Below, in pieces: positions 8,788 to 17,777 of a stretch of DNA of 64,000 nucleotides; positions within the stretch are counted from its first letter, which is position 1, and each line of letters opens with the position of its first letter. Source of the stretch: Bacteroidetes bacterium UBA2364 (lineage in GTDB: Bacteria > Bacteroidota > Rhodothermia > Rhodothermales > UBA2364); the NCBI GenBank assembly GCA_002344075.1, contig DDTM01000001.1, forward strand, positions 1 to 64,000, in the 5' to 3' direction. Below the pieces are notes generated by a model. It was given only the letters and a program-made list of their open reading frames with translations, made no database searches and was not told where the DNA came from. A program made the position numbers and the translations under genes.

Positions 8788-9695
8788 TGACGGAGGCGCT
8801 TCGTATGAATGCTGGCTTAGGAATAACATTGTTGTATAAACTTTGGCTGCCCATGCTGGCTTGGGCGTTTTTGGCATGGGTTTTATGGTTTTTTGTCCAG
8901 AATTATGGAACCCGCCACCCTGTTTTTCGCTACCATGCTTTGCGTGCCCTCATTCTGTTACTGCCGATTGGCCTGCTTGCCGTCCTATTAATCCCTTCTC
9001 CGTTTTCGATAAATCGCTCGGCAAATAAGGTAGAGATTACATCGCTTCCCATAATCGTATCGCCCGCTTTGTCCACGCCTTCCCTACCCGCTCCTGTGCC
9101 ACCGTCTCCCCCTCAACCGAACATCCAAAACCTTCCACCCAATTTTGTATGGCGTTCGGCCATAGGTTGGAGCATCTTATGCCTAACTGCTCTTGCTATC
9201 ATTTTGGGTTTAATCCGATTTGCACAACTATTTAAAGAACATTATGCCTTATCTCGTTTAAAGGACAATGTATTTACCCTTCCTCCTGACATAGAAAAGG
9301 CACTCACACACGCGCTGGAAATTCCCCAAAACATCGTGGTTACCCACACCAAGTCTGTAGAAACAGCGCTAACTTTTGGGTGGCCAGAAGCCTACATTGT
9401 GCTTCCGACGGCCTTGATCACCGATGCTGAAGCACTACGTTTGGTTACTCTGCATGAATTATGCCACATCCGACATCACGACTTTCTCCAACAATACCTC
9501 CTACGCGGATTAGATGCTGTATTCGCCATTAATCCGATGATACGCTACCTTATCCTCCACTTGGAAGCAGAGCGCGAATTGGTTCGCGACAAAGAAGTTG
9601 CATGCCACCCAGGTGTTTCGCCTTCTATCTATGCCACAACCTTGTACAAGATCGCCACAACCCAAGATAACTTGCGCACCACCTCCTATACCTAA
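8787..9695 (+). CDS. BlaR1/MecR1-like M56 metallopeptidase, N-terminal part of a split gene
   Basis: A membrane zinc peptidase that would sense a signal outside and trigger loss of the BlaI-type repressor inside. Three hydrophobic segments are visible (about residues 15-35, 52-72 and 128-148), with a Pro-rich stretch before the third. The zinc motif HELCH is at 223-227 and a downstream ERELVRDKEV supplies the third ligand region. The frame ends at a TAA (9693-9695) in the middle of the M56 domain. After two sense codons the same frame resumes with the expected continuation, so this 302-residue product probably lacks its last membrane helix and sensor domain. Confidence 0.85.
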   Translation: MTEALRMNAGLGITLLYKLWLPMLAWAFLAWVLWFFVQNYGTRHPVFRYHALRALILLLPIGLLAVLLIPSPFSINRSANKVEITSLPIIVSPALSTPSLPAPVPPSPPQPNIQNLPPNFVWRSAIGWSILCLTALAIILGLIRFAQLFKEHYALSRLKDNVFTLPPDIEKALTHALEIPQNIVVTHTKSVETALTFGWPEAYIVLPTALITDAEALRLVTLHELCHIRHHDFLQQYLLRGLDAVFAINPMIRYLILHLEAERELVRDKEVACHPGVSPSIYATTLYKIATTQDNLRTTSYT

Positions 9696-9701
9696 TATCC
9701 T

Positions 9702-10847
9702 ATGAGATACCCCACGCTTGCCATTTATACCTTTTCTCCGGCTCAAAACCTCAAAACCCGCCTTCAAAACTTGGCGATCCACCAGACGTACTCTCCACGT
9801 CAAAAACGAAACATGATCATACTGCTAACCATCACAAGCCTCATCATATTAGTTAGCTTGATTGGTTTTTTTGGCGATCCGCCCAAAGCATCCACCCGCC
9901 TCCAAAAAGCACAAACCACCTTTTTGCCCACCGATCCTTATGCCTCTGCTATGGTTTTTACCAACCTAAGCTGTTGGGTGGATCAAAAAAAAGTATGCGG
10001 CCACCCAACAACGTTTAATGTGAATAAAATTGGAGTAATTTACCTACTTGATATAGGCTTAGTCACCTTTTCATTACAACCTTTTGCCGATGCCAAACCT
10101 ATTGGAACGGTGCAAGGGAAAGAACTCGCCCTCAATATGCCCAATACACCACTACGCTTGACCTCGCAATTTGATATTTTGGTAAAAGCCCAAGGAAAAC
10201 CCAATTTGGTTTATGTAAAACAAGACGTAGGTTATAAAATAGAAAGACTCTTAGGTCTTGAATCCGAATACAAGAATACCCCATTCAGGAGTATGGCTTC
10301 GAGCTTCAGCGGGAATCAATACACCTTTGCAATAAGCGATATAAATCAGTATGAAACCTTATATACCGCCAGACCAAAGCCGGGTTTAACCTTTTCTCGT
10401 CCAACAATCCAATTGGAAAACCTCGTTATACCACCATCCATTTTCATGGCCCCCACGCAATCCGTAAGTCGAAATTTTCCGGGCACATTCCCCATAGAGG
10501 ACCGCAATATCTTATCGTTAATGGGCCTGGAGGCTTATGGATTATTCCAATTTTCCTTACATCCTTTTAAAAATGCGACACAATCTGCGCAAGTGGAAGG
10601 CAATAGGTTACGGGTTCAAACAGGTGTGGGACTACTCCAAATCACCACTTCCGAAAATATCCTATTAACAGAAACGGGAACCATCTGGTTTACGTTTATT
10701 CCATCTACCTCGCATCGTAAAGACGAAATTCGCCGCCAACAAGCTACTTGTCGGGAGGAGCTCGAGAAAACCCCAACATTTGCCGAGCAAAACTGTCGGA
10801 TAGGCGGCTTCAGAATGCCTGTCTATTTCGAGAGGAGGAAACTCTGA
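9702..10847 (+). CDS. C-terminal part of the split BlaR1-like protein
   Basis: This 381-residue frame is in the same phase as the preceding gene and begins six bases after its stop. Its first residues (FSPAQNLKTRLQNL, then SPRQKRN) look like the end of an M56 peptidase domain. A membrane helix follows (about residues 38-59), then a roughly 320-residue extracytoplasmic region with no family I recognise. No ribosome-binding site precedes the ATG at 9702. It could be made by reinitiation or stop readthrough, or be silent if the gene is broken. The intact fusion would have about 686 residues. It converges with the SDR gene, with 8 bases between them. Confidence 0.7.
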   Translation: MRYPTLAIYTFSPAQNLKTRLQNLAIHQTYSPRQKRNMIILLTITSLIILVSLIGFFGDPPKASTRLQKAQTTFLPTDPYASAMVFTNLSCWVDQKKVCGHPTTFNVNKIGVIYLLDIGLVTFSLQPFADAKPIGTVQGKELALNMPNTPLRLTSQFDILVKAQGKPNLVYVKQDVGYKIERLLGLESEYKNTPFRSMASSFSGNQYTFAISDINQYETLYTARPKPGLTFSRPTIQLENLVIPPSIFMAPTQSVSRNFPGTFPIEDRNILSLMGLEAYGLFQFSLHPFKNATQSAQVEGNRLRVQTGVGLLQITTSENILLTETGTIWFTFIPSTSHRKDEIRRQQATCREELEKTPTFAEQNCRIGGFRMPVYFERRKL

Positions 10848-10855
10848 GCCGATGC

Positions 10856-11719
10856 TCAGGCCCACTCCACACCTACGAGGGCTTCAGTCTGAGACCAGAG
10901 CGCCTCGCCGAGCACGTTGTCATAACTAAGGGCGGATGATTTTACGGCTTTTCGGTTACTGAAATAGTGCCCAGAGATGCCTGCTACTTCCGGCGAAGAA
11001 GCCAGATATACTTGTGTTGCTGCTCCTTTTTCCACCGAGATGGCGGATAACTTTTTAGCAAATCGCCATGCGCCAACAAAAAGTTTACCGATAGCTCCGG
11101 ATGCATTGTTATCGCCAAAATCGGAAGCCACAAATCCGGGATGCAAACAATTGATGGTAATCCCCTTTCCTCCCAAGCGTCGTGCAGCGGCATAGGTAAA
11201 CATTATGTTCATCAACTTGCTATTACAATACTGCCCCCAACCGCTATATGTTTGCCGCATCTGCAAGTCCGACAAATCAATTTTACCCGGTCGGTGCGCA
11301 TCCGAGGCCACATTTACCACCCGCGCACCTTGGGTTTGCGTCAGGATGTCTAACAATTCATGTGTCAACAGAAAATAATTCAGGTGATTCAACGCAAGCG
11401 TTTGCTCGATGCCATCGGGGCTTTCTTCATACTTCAGAAACATGGCTCCAGCATTATTAAGCAATACATCCAAACGATCGAAGCGGGATTTATACGTAGT
11501 TGCCAATTGCCGAACTGCGGCCATCGAGGACAGATCTGCCACCAAAACATGCACCGCATCATTTCCGGTGGTCCGCTTTACGTCTGATGCCACCTTCTGA
11601 CATTTGGCCTCGTTCCGTCCAACCAATACCAATTGTGCGCCCATCGCCGCCAATTGTTTAACAGACTCGGCGCCAATGCCTGCCGAAGCACCCGTGACTA
11701 AAATTGTTTTGCCTTTCAT
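10856..11719 (-). CDS. Short-chain dehydrogenase/reductase, retinol-dehydrogenase-like
   Basis: A cytosolic NAD(P)-dependent oxidoreductase of 287 residues. The nucleotide-binding motif TGASAGIG is at residues 9-16 and the structural NNAG follows near 90. The catalytic Ser lies in VNVASDAH and the Tyr and Lys in YCNSK. The layout resembles the retinol dehydrogenase/WWOX-like SDR subgroup, whose bacterial substrates are mostly unknown. It stands alone, facing the split BlaR1-like gene and divergent from the aldolase. Confidence 0.88.
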   Translation of the reverse strand: MKGKTILVTGASAGIGAESVKQLAAMGAQLVLVGRNEAKCQKVASDVKRTTGNDAVHVLVADLSSMAAVRQLATTYKSRFDRLDVLLNNAGAMFLKYEESPDGIEQTLALNHLNYFLLTHELLDILTQTQGARVVNVASDAHRPGKIDLSDLQMRQTYSGWGQYCNSKLMNIMFTYAAARRLGGKGITINCLHPGFVASDFGDNNASGAIGKLFVGAWRFAKKLSAISVEKGAATQVYLASSPEVAGISGHYFSNRKAVKSSALSYDNVLGEALWSQTEALVGVEWA

Positions 11720-11922
11720 TGGAAAAAATGTGAGGGTTAAGGAAACAAAAAAACGTTCAACGTTTGGGCCGTTGTAAGGTTGCTCCGTTTATCGTCCGAC
11801 ACCAACGTTTCAGCCGGAATCGCTTTTCTTCCCGTTTAATTCGTTTTCTCAAATCCCAATGGCTTCGGTTTTTAAGTAGTTTTATTAATTATCACTTTCC
11901 AATTCACCAGAATGAACCATCC

Positions 11923-12999
11923 ATGAGTGTAGCCCCTGTAAATACGGAATCTATTCTGGCAGATAAAGCCGAATATTATTTGGGATTTAATACCCCGAAA
12001 ATCAGTAAAGAACAACTTCATTTGCCCGGCAGCGATTTTGTTGACCGCGTTTTTGGCATTAGTGACCGGACGCCTCAGGTACTCCGCTCCATTCAGGCCA
12101 TGTTCGGAACAGGCCGCCTTGCCAATACGGGCTATCTGTCCATTTTACCGGTAGATCAGGGAATAGAGCATTCTGCGGGTGCTTCTTTTGCCAAGAACCC
12201 CATCTACTTTGATCCCGAAAACATCGTAAAATTGGCCATTGAAGGCGGTTGCAATGCCGTATGCTCTACTTATGGTGGACTCGGCTCGGTAGCCCGAAAG
12301 TATGCGCATAAAATTCCGATGATGCTCAAGATCAACCACAATGAATTATTGACCTATCCCAACAAGTTTGATCAAGTAATGTTTGCGCAGGTCAAGAATG
12401 CATGGGATATGGGCTGTGTTTCGATTGGCGCAACGGTCTATTTTGGATCGGACCAATCCACCCGGCAATTGATGGAAGTCTCCGAGGCGTTCGCCTATGC
12501 GCATGAGTTGGGCATGGCTACCGTCTTGTGGTGTTATACCCGCAACAACGCATTTAAGGTTAATGGCGTAAACTACGAAACGGGCGCCGACCTGACGGGC
12601 CAAGCCAACCACCTTGGTGCAACTATCGAGGCTGATATTGTGAAACAAAAACAACCAGACTGTAATGGCGGTTTTAAAGCCCTCAATTCTGGAAACTCCA
12701 GCTATGGCAAATTAGATGAGCGGATGTACACCGAACTTGCAAGCGATCATCCAATTGACTTGACGCGCTATCAGGTAGCCAATGGTTATATGGGCCGCAT
12801 CGGCCTCATCAACTCCGGCGGCGGTTCTGGCTCCAATGACTTACAAGATGCTGTTATTACCGCTGTTGTGAACAAACGCGCAGGCGGAATGGGCCTTATT
12901 TCCGGCAGAAAAGCCTTCCAACGCCCCATGAATGAAGGAATCGGTATCTTGAATGCCATCCAAGATGTCTTCTTAGACGAATCCGTAAGCATTGCATAA
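11923..12999 (+). CDS. fbaB: Fructose-bisphosphate aldolase class I, DhnA/FbaB type
   Basis: Cleaves fructose 1,6-bisphosphate to glyceraldehyde 3-phosphate and dihydroxyacetone phosphate through a Schiff base, in glycolysis and gluconeogenesis. From the ATG at 11923 it has 358 residues, in the range of the DhnA family; the open frame reaches back to 11764, but that part looks like untranslated leader. Typical segments are LPVDQGIEH, MLKINHNELL and GATVYFGS, and the phosphate-binding INSGGGSG and SGRKAF near the C-terminus. It is a single-gene unit with a strong terminator at 13023-13053. Confidence 0.92.
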   Translation: MSVAPVNTESILADKAEYYLGFNTPKISKEQLHLPGSDFVDRVFGISDRTPQVLRSIQAMFGTGRLANTGYLSILPVDQGIEHSAGASFAKNPIYFDPENIVKLAIEGGCNAVCSTYGGLGSVARKYAHKIPMMLKINHNELLTYPNKFDQVMFAQVKNAWDMGCVSIGATVYFGSDQSTRQLMEVSEAFAYAHELGMATVLWCYTRNNAFKVNGVNYETGADLTGQANHLGATIEADIVKQKQPDCNGGFKALNSGNSSYGKLDERMYTELASDHPIDLTRYQVANGYMGRIGLINSGGGSGSNDLQDAVITAVVNKRAGGMGLISGRKAFQRPMNEGIGILNAIQDVFLDESVSIA

Positions 13000-13022
13000 G
13001 CACGGATCCATTCAACACGTTG

Positions 13023-13053
13023 GCCCCCGTCCCTTGTTTGGCGGGGGCTTTAT
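13023..13053 (+). terminator. Intrinsic terminator of the aldolase gene
   Basis: GCCCCCG (13023-13029) pairs with CGGGGGC (13042-13048) around a 12-nt loop, followed by TTTAT. Confidence 0.85.
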
Positions 13054-13258
13054 GTTTCCCTTTCCGTTGCCAACGCAACAAACTTTATTTTATCGTATCT
13101 TGTGTAGTTGATGCACCTAAAGACCCCGTTTGTGGCGGCGCACCCTTGCTTACGACCTTTATGGAGTCTGGTTTTCCAAGGCTGCATTTTGTCATTTAGC
13201 CTCATACCATATTTTCGTCAACACGAACCTAAAACTAACAACTAAAGAAGGTGTCAGA

Positions 13259-14578
13259 ATGTCTCGTGTCTCGTTTCACACCCTCGGTTGCAAGCTGAAT
13301 TATGCCGAAACCAGCACCATTGCCCGCGACTTCAAGGCACAAGGCTACGAGACCGTGCCCTTTGAAACAGCCGCAGATGTAACCGTCATCAACACGTGTA
13401 CCGTCACAGAACAGGCAGAGGCCAAGTGCCGCAATGCCATTCGTCGGGCACTACGCGCAAATCCAGACACTTTTGTGATTGTTACGGGCTGTTATGCACA
13501 ACTCAGACCAGAAGAAATTGCCACAATTCCCGGCGTGGATGTGGTGTTGGGTGCACAGGAAAAATTCCAAATTTTCTCCCTTTTCAAAGATTTCGAGAAG
13601 CAAACACAGACACAAGTTACGGTCTCTTGCATAGATGATGTAGTGGCCTTTGGTCCGTCATACTCTTCCGGCGAACGCACCCGTGCTTTCCTGAAGGTAC
13701 AAGACGGATGTGACTATATTTGTTCTTTTTGCACCATCCCACAGGCACGTGGAAAGAGCCGATCCGCGCCAATCGCCGAAACCCTCCGTTCCGCCCGTGA
13801 AGTCATAGAAAAAGGATACAAGGAAATTGTTCTTTCCGGTATCAATATCGGTTTATACGGACAAGAACATGGAACCGACCTTCTGGCTTTATTACGCGAA
13901 TTAGACCAACTCGAAGGAGTAGAACGTTTCCGTATCTCCTCCATCGAACCCAATTTACTCACGGACGACATCCTTCAGTTTGTTGCCGGATCTAATACAT
14001 TTCAGCCACACTTTCATATCCCGTTGCAAAGCGGTGATAACGAGGTTTTGGGAAAGATGCGACGACGATACCGCCGTGAACTTTATGCCGAACGCGTGCA
14101 GAGAATCCATGCCCTCATGCCCGACGCCTGTATTGGAGTGGATGTCATTGTGGGATTTCCGGCGGAAACCGAGACCCATTTTGAGCAGACCTACCAGTTC
14201 CTGAACGAATTACCCGTTTCGTATTTCCACGTATTTACCTATTCGGAACGACCCAACACGACTGCGGTGGAGCAGTTGGAGCGCATGGGAACGCCGGTAC
14301 CAGCAAGAGAACGCGAACGCAGAAGCAAAATGTTGCGCATTTTATCCGCCAAAAAGCGATTGGCCTTTCATCAGGCAAATACAGGTACTACACGTCCGGT
14401 GCTGTGGGAAGACGAAGAAAAGAGTGGACTTATGTTTGGCTTCACTGATAATTATGTAAAAGTCCAGACACCATATGATCCGGAAAAGGCAGGATCTATC
14501 GAAACAGTAACCTTGGGAGTCTTGGCTGAAGACGGGACGGTGAAAGTGGAAGACAAGGCTTTTATCTCGATTCTTTGA
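13259..14578 (+). CDS. mtaB: tRNA t6A37 methylthiotransferase MtaB
   Basis: A radical-SAM enzyme that adds a methylthio group to t6A at position 37 of ANN-decoding tRNAs. The ATG at 13259, after AAGAAGGTG, gives 439 residues, normal for the family. An earlier in-frame start at 13130 would add 43 residues with no match to the family. The N-terminal domain has the three iron-sulfur Cys (GCKLN, NTCTVT, GCYAQ). The radical-SAM cluster motif CDYICSFC lies near residue 150. A C-terminal TRAM-like region follows. It stands alone between the aldolase and the membrane hydrolase. Confidence 0.95.
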   Translation: MSRVSFHTLGCKLNYAETSTIARDFKAQGYETVPFETAADVTVINTCTVTEQAEAKCRNAIRRALRANPDTFVIVTGCYAQLRPEEIATIPGVDVVLGAQEKFQIFSLFKDFEKQTQTQVTVSCIDDVVAFGPSYSSGERTRAFLKVQDGCDYICSFCTIPQARGKSRSAPIAETLRSAREVIEKGYKEIVLSGINIGLYGQEHGTDLLALLRELDQLEGVERFRISSIEPNLLTDDILQFVAGSNTFQPHFHIPLQSGDNEVLGKMRRRYRRELYAERVQRIHALMPDACIGVDVIVGFPAETETHFEQTYQFLNELPVSYFHVFTYSERPNTTAVEQLERMGTPVPARERERRSKMLRILSAKKRLAFHQANTGTTRPVLWEDEEKSGLMFGFTDNYVKVQTPYDPEKAGSIETVTLGVLAEDGTVKVEDKAFISIL

Positions 14579-14729
14579 GAGAACCAGCAATAAAAAGGCT
14601 GCCTAAGACCTCAAAAATATCTATTTTATTTTTCGGAAGTTATTTTTTGGCGCGATTTTTAGTCTATACTATATAATATAGAATCATAAACCCACCACCC
14701 AACGGAAAAGAAAGGGAGTTTTTTCCGTT

Positions 14730-17078
14730 ATGGTTGTTTATAGAACGCCCTTCATAACCACTTATGTAGGTTTGGGCAAAAACACGCGCTTCATGGAAAC
14801 CAATTCCCTTTCCGACCCTTCGCAGGTACACTATTTGGTCATTGTGCATGGCATGGGCGAACCACGCGAAGGAGCCACCGTTCTCCCCGTGATCAATCGC
14901 ATGGCCGAGATTCGGGCAAAAGAGATGTACCCCACCCTCGATCTTAAACTGGGGATTAAAGAAAACACCATTTCACTGGGACGGATGCTCCCCGCTGGTG
15001 GACGACAAAAGTGGGTAGAATTTAAAGGTATTCCCATCAAAACCGAAGTCAAAACTTCAGAAGCCTGCACGCCAGCCTCTGGTACCCCCACAGCCACTTT
15101 TTTGGGAGAACCTTCAGACTGTGGCACCAATATCCGCTTTGTGGACCTTTTCTGGGGAGATATCACCACCCAACTTTTTCCAAAAGCCGCCGAGCCTGTC
15201 AACCTATGGACTCGAGCCTTAATCAACCGTGTAGAGCAACGCTGGAAGGCACAACGGCGAGATAAAGTATCTAACTCTGGCCTTTACCAAGCCAATGTAG
15301 AGATCCAACTTAAGGTGCTCTTAGATAACCTTCGTAAAACCCTGATTCCCATTCAGCAGGTACTCTCACTCCGATTCCGGTTTTTATCCGAGCTTATTTT
15401 TGATAAGTTTATAGGTGATGTTCAGCTTTATGCCGAATACATGACCTGCCGAGAAGATGCGATCAAGCGTTTTCATGCTAAAATGAGCGAAGTACATCGC
15501 GCACACGACATGACGGAAATGGAGCGCAAACTCATGGGTGCTGAACCCCGTAAGCCCGTTTATCACGTGATTGCACACAGTCTTGGAACCGTCATGTCAC
15601 TGGATGCCTTGGTAGAGGGGGCCGCGACCGAAGCACCTTGGTTTCCTTTTGTCAAAAATTATGTGACATTAGGCTCCCCGATAGATAAGTTTCTGATGTT
15701 GTGGCCAGAAAATTATCACCATTTAGACAACCTCAATCATCCCAAATGGAAGGGCCTTATCTGGTCCGAACGTGCATCACGGGTGCAAAAAATTAGACAC
15801 TTCAATTATTGTGACGAGCAAGACCCTGTAGGCCATAACTTAGACTTTTTGGAAAAGAAACCCGTAATCGGACACTTATTCGAAACCATCGAAGACAAGG
15901 TTTTCGTCCGTTACCCAGTTCCCGGAAAGGCACATGTAGATTATTGGACAGATGTCGAGTTGTTTCGACATATCCTGCATGTTACCATAGATGACAAGCC
16001 CATTACCGATCCTAAGCCACGCAAAAAACAGGATTTCCGGAAAACCATGTTGGATATGATGGCCTTCGGTCAGCAAGCGGAGTCCAACCAAGCCGCTACC
16101 AAAAACAATGAAGCCGCGCCCGTTCAGTGGTATCTTCCGAAGGTCTATAAAGAAGTGACCAAAATCTCTTACGTCTTGCTCCCATTGATTTTTTGGACGG
16201 TTGCAAGCGCTCTACTGTTGTTTTTTGGCCTGGGAACCTCTTTTGCTAAAGAAGGTGCCGGAAAATTGTTTGACGATTCGGAATTGGTCTCAAGGACCCT
16301 CTTGGCATTTACCTTTTTAGGGGGTTATGGTCTCTCAGAATTACTCGCCACCTTAACCGGGAAATCTTTTCCTGAGTGGATCCGTTCTACGAAGCGACCC
16401 GCTTTATGGATTACCATTGGAATAACAGCTATTGCGCCTGTTATTTTTACAGGCATTATCACCATTGGAACCTGGGCAATGCTCCTCATAGGCATTTTAG
16501 TAGGTATTCTTTGGCTTTATTTCCGAGTGATGGAGTTAATGATTCAGTGGAGGCAGATGACGGTTATGCTTACCGATGCCACCAATAAAAACGCACCGGA
16601 ACTCGAAGACCGCATGACCAAACGCATTGTTTTACGCATCCGTATTGCGGTATGGGGTTTCTTTTTTCCGGCTTTATTTCTTTTGTTCGGATTAGAGTGG
16701 TTCGACCGTGTGGTGGATTTGCGCCTTTTTGTGACTTCCCCCCTCCCAGTGTTGACCAGTTTATATCACTATCTCTCGCGAGGTATGGCAGATTTGCTCT
16801 TTCCGATTGCTATGTTTGTAGGCCCGAATCCAGATTATACCCGTTACTACAATGTCATCGTCACAAGTTTTGTTTTGCTTTCGATGACAGGCTCCTTGGT
16901 GTATGTGTACCGCGCCCTAAAATACTTTATCGAACGGAACAAAACGATCGCGATGAAGCAAGACATGCAGAACAGGGCGGCTTTATTTGCCCCTGAAATG
17001 TTACCAGACGCCCGTTCAGAGGCCGCCCTTGGCAACAGCAACCTAAACAAAACCTCACAGACACCAACACCCCATTAA
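14730..17078 (+). CDS. Membrane-anchored alpha/beta-hydrolase (lipase-like)
   Basis: I do not recognise a named family. The first 400 residues look like an alpha/beta hydrolase: HGMGEP near the N-terminus as the oxyanion strand, and the nucleophile elbow AHSLGT with Ser284, a G-to-A variant of GxSxG. TLGSPID follows, and a His near HVDYW could complete the triad. The C-terminal 300 residues carry about six membrane helices (from about 475 to 750). The whole would therefore be an inner-membrane lipase- or esterase-like enzyme with its catalytic domain at the N-terminus. A purine-rich GGGAG about 11 bases upstream supports the ATG at 14730; the ATG at 14793 is an alternative. Confidence 0.7.
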   Translation: MVVYRTPFITTYVGLGKNTRFMETNSLSDPSQVHYLVIVHGMGEPREGATVLPVINRMAEIRAKEMYPTLDLKLGIKENTISLGRMLPAGGRQKWVEFKGIPIKTEVKTSEACTPASGTPTATFLGEPSDCGTNIRFVDLFWGDITTQLFPKAAEPVNLWTRALINRVEQRWKAQRRDKVSNSGLYQANVEIQLKVLLDNLRKTLIPIQQVLSLRFRFLSELIFDKFIGDVQLYAEYMTCREDAIKRFHAKMSEVHRAHDMTEMERKLMGAEPRKPVYHVIAHSLGTVMSLDALVEGAATEAPWFPFVKNYVTLGSPIDKFLMLWPENYHHLDNLNHPKWKGLIWSERASRVQKIRHFNYCDEQDPVGHNLDFLEKKPVIGHLFETIEDKVFVRYPVPGKAHVDYWTDVELFRHILHVTIDDKPITDPKPRKKQDFRKTMLDMMAFGQQAESNQAATKNNEAAPVQWYLPKVYKEVTKISYVLLPLIFWTVASALLLFFGLGTSFAKEGAGKLFDDSELVSRTLLAFTFLGGYGLSELLATLTGKSFPEWIRSTKRPALWITIGITAIAPVIFTGIITIGTWAMLLIGILVGILWLYFRVMELMIQWRQMTVMLTDATNKNAPELEDRMTKRIVLRIRIAVWGFFFPALFLLFGLEWFDRVVDLRLFVTSPLPVLTSLYHYLSRGMADLLFPIAMFVGPNPDYTRYYNVIVTSFVLLSMTGSLVYVYRALKYFIERNKTIAMKQDMQNRAALFAPEMLPDARSEAALGNSNLNKTSQTPTPH

Positions 17079-17180
17079 AACCATCGCCTGCTACCGTTTC
17101 TTCATATCCGTTGGAATATTCTGGCGGATATTTTTTATCCCTAACTTCCCAAGAATGCAACAGACGTTTTCTCCTTCGTA

Positions 17181-17771
17181 CTATGCTTTCTGCTTTTGTA
17201 ATGGACGTTTTCGTTGCATCTGACGCGGGCCATACCAGAGCCAAAAACCAGTGATGCTAAACACCAGCAAGGCCAACCCCATGATACTGGTGTACACAAG
17301 TTTAATGATCCCACCTTCGGTTTCTAAATAGCGATCCAGTATAGAGCCATCATGGATGTGCTCTACCAAGTCGGCATTTCTGCGTTCAATGAGCAGCACT
17401 TTTCCGGTTGCCCCATCTAATTGAATACCCCAATAATGATCTGCAAAAACAAACTTGACACTTCCCTTGTCTTGTCGGACGTCAATTCGGTCCAGTCTTG
17501 TAGAGAGTTTAGCCGAAATTTTTTGGTGCAAGGTCTGATTTGCCACCGCCTGCAATTCATGCAAGGGCTTCCATTCCCGTAGTTCGGTTGTGGTTCCTTT
17601 TTGTGTAGGGGCCAGTAACAATCCATTGCTGTTCTTCTTCCAACCCAGCAGCAAGCCAGAGACCGCAATCACCATAAAAAAAACAACGAGGGAAATACCA
17701 GTTATCCGATGAACTGCCCTGAAAATGCGGAGTGTTTGGGCTTGTTTTTTCCGTTTTTCGGTGTCTTGCAT
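17181..17771 (-). CDS. PepSY-associated TM helix protein
   Basis: A 196-residue inner-membrane protein. A helix at about residues 24-46 (GISLVVFFMVIAVSGLLLGW) contains the PepSY_TM signature. A periplasmic PepSY-like domain lies in between, with YWGIQLDGATGKVL as its core, and a second helix follows at about 158-180. Larger relatives often reduce or move metals and haem; this short form has no haem-binding His pattern I can assign. It begins 6 bases after the cca stop codon on the same strand, so it is probably cotranscribed with cca, a link with no obvious functional reason. Confidence 0.82.
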   Translation of the reverse strand: MQDTEKRKKQAQTLRIFRAVHRITGISLVVFFMVIAVSGLLLGWKKNSNGLLLAPTQKGTTTELREWKPLHELQAVANQTLHQKISAKLSTRLDRIDVRQDKGSVKFVFADHYWGIQLDGATGKVLLIERRNADLVEHIHDGSILDRYLETEGGIIKLVYTSIMGLALLVFSITGFWLWYGPRQMQRKRPLQKQKA

Positions 17772-17777
17772 GAGAGA

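Noticed and set aside
11764..11922. Upstream extension of the aldolase
   Set aside because: The added residues are basic, Phe/Arg-rich and unlike the family; ATG 11923 gives the expected length.
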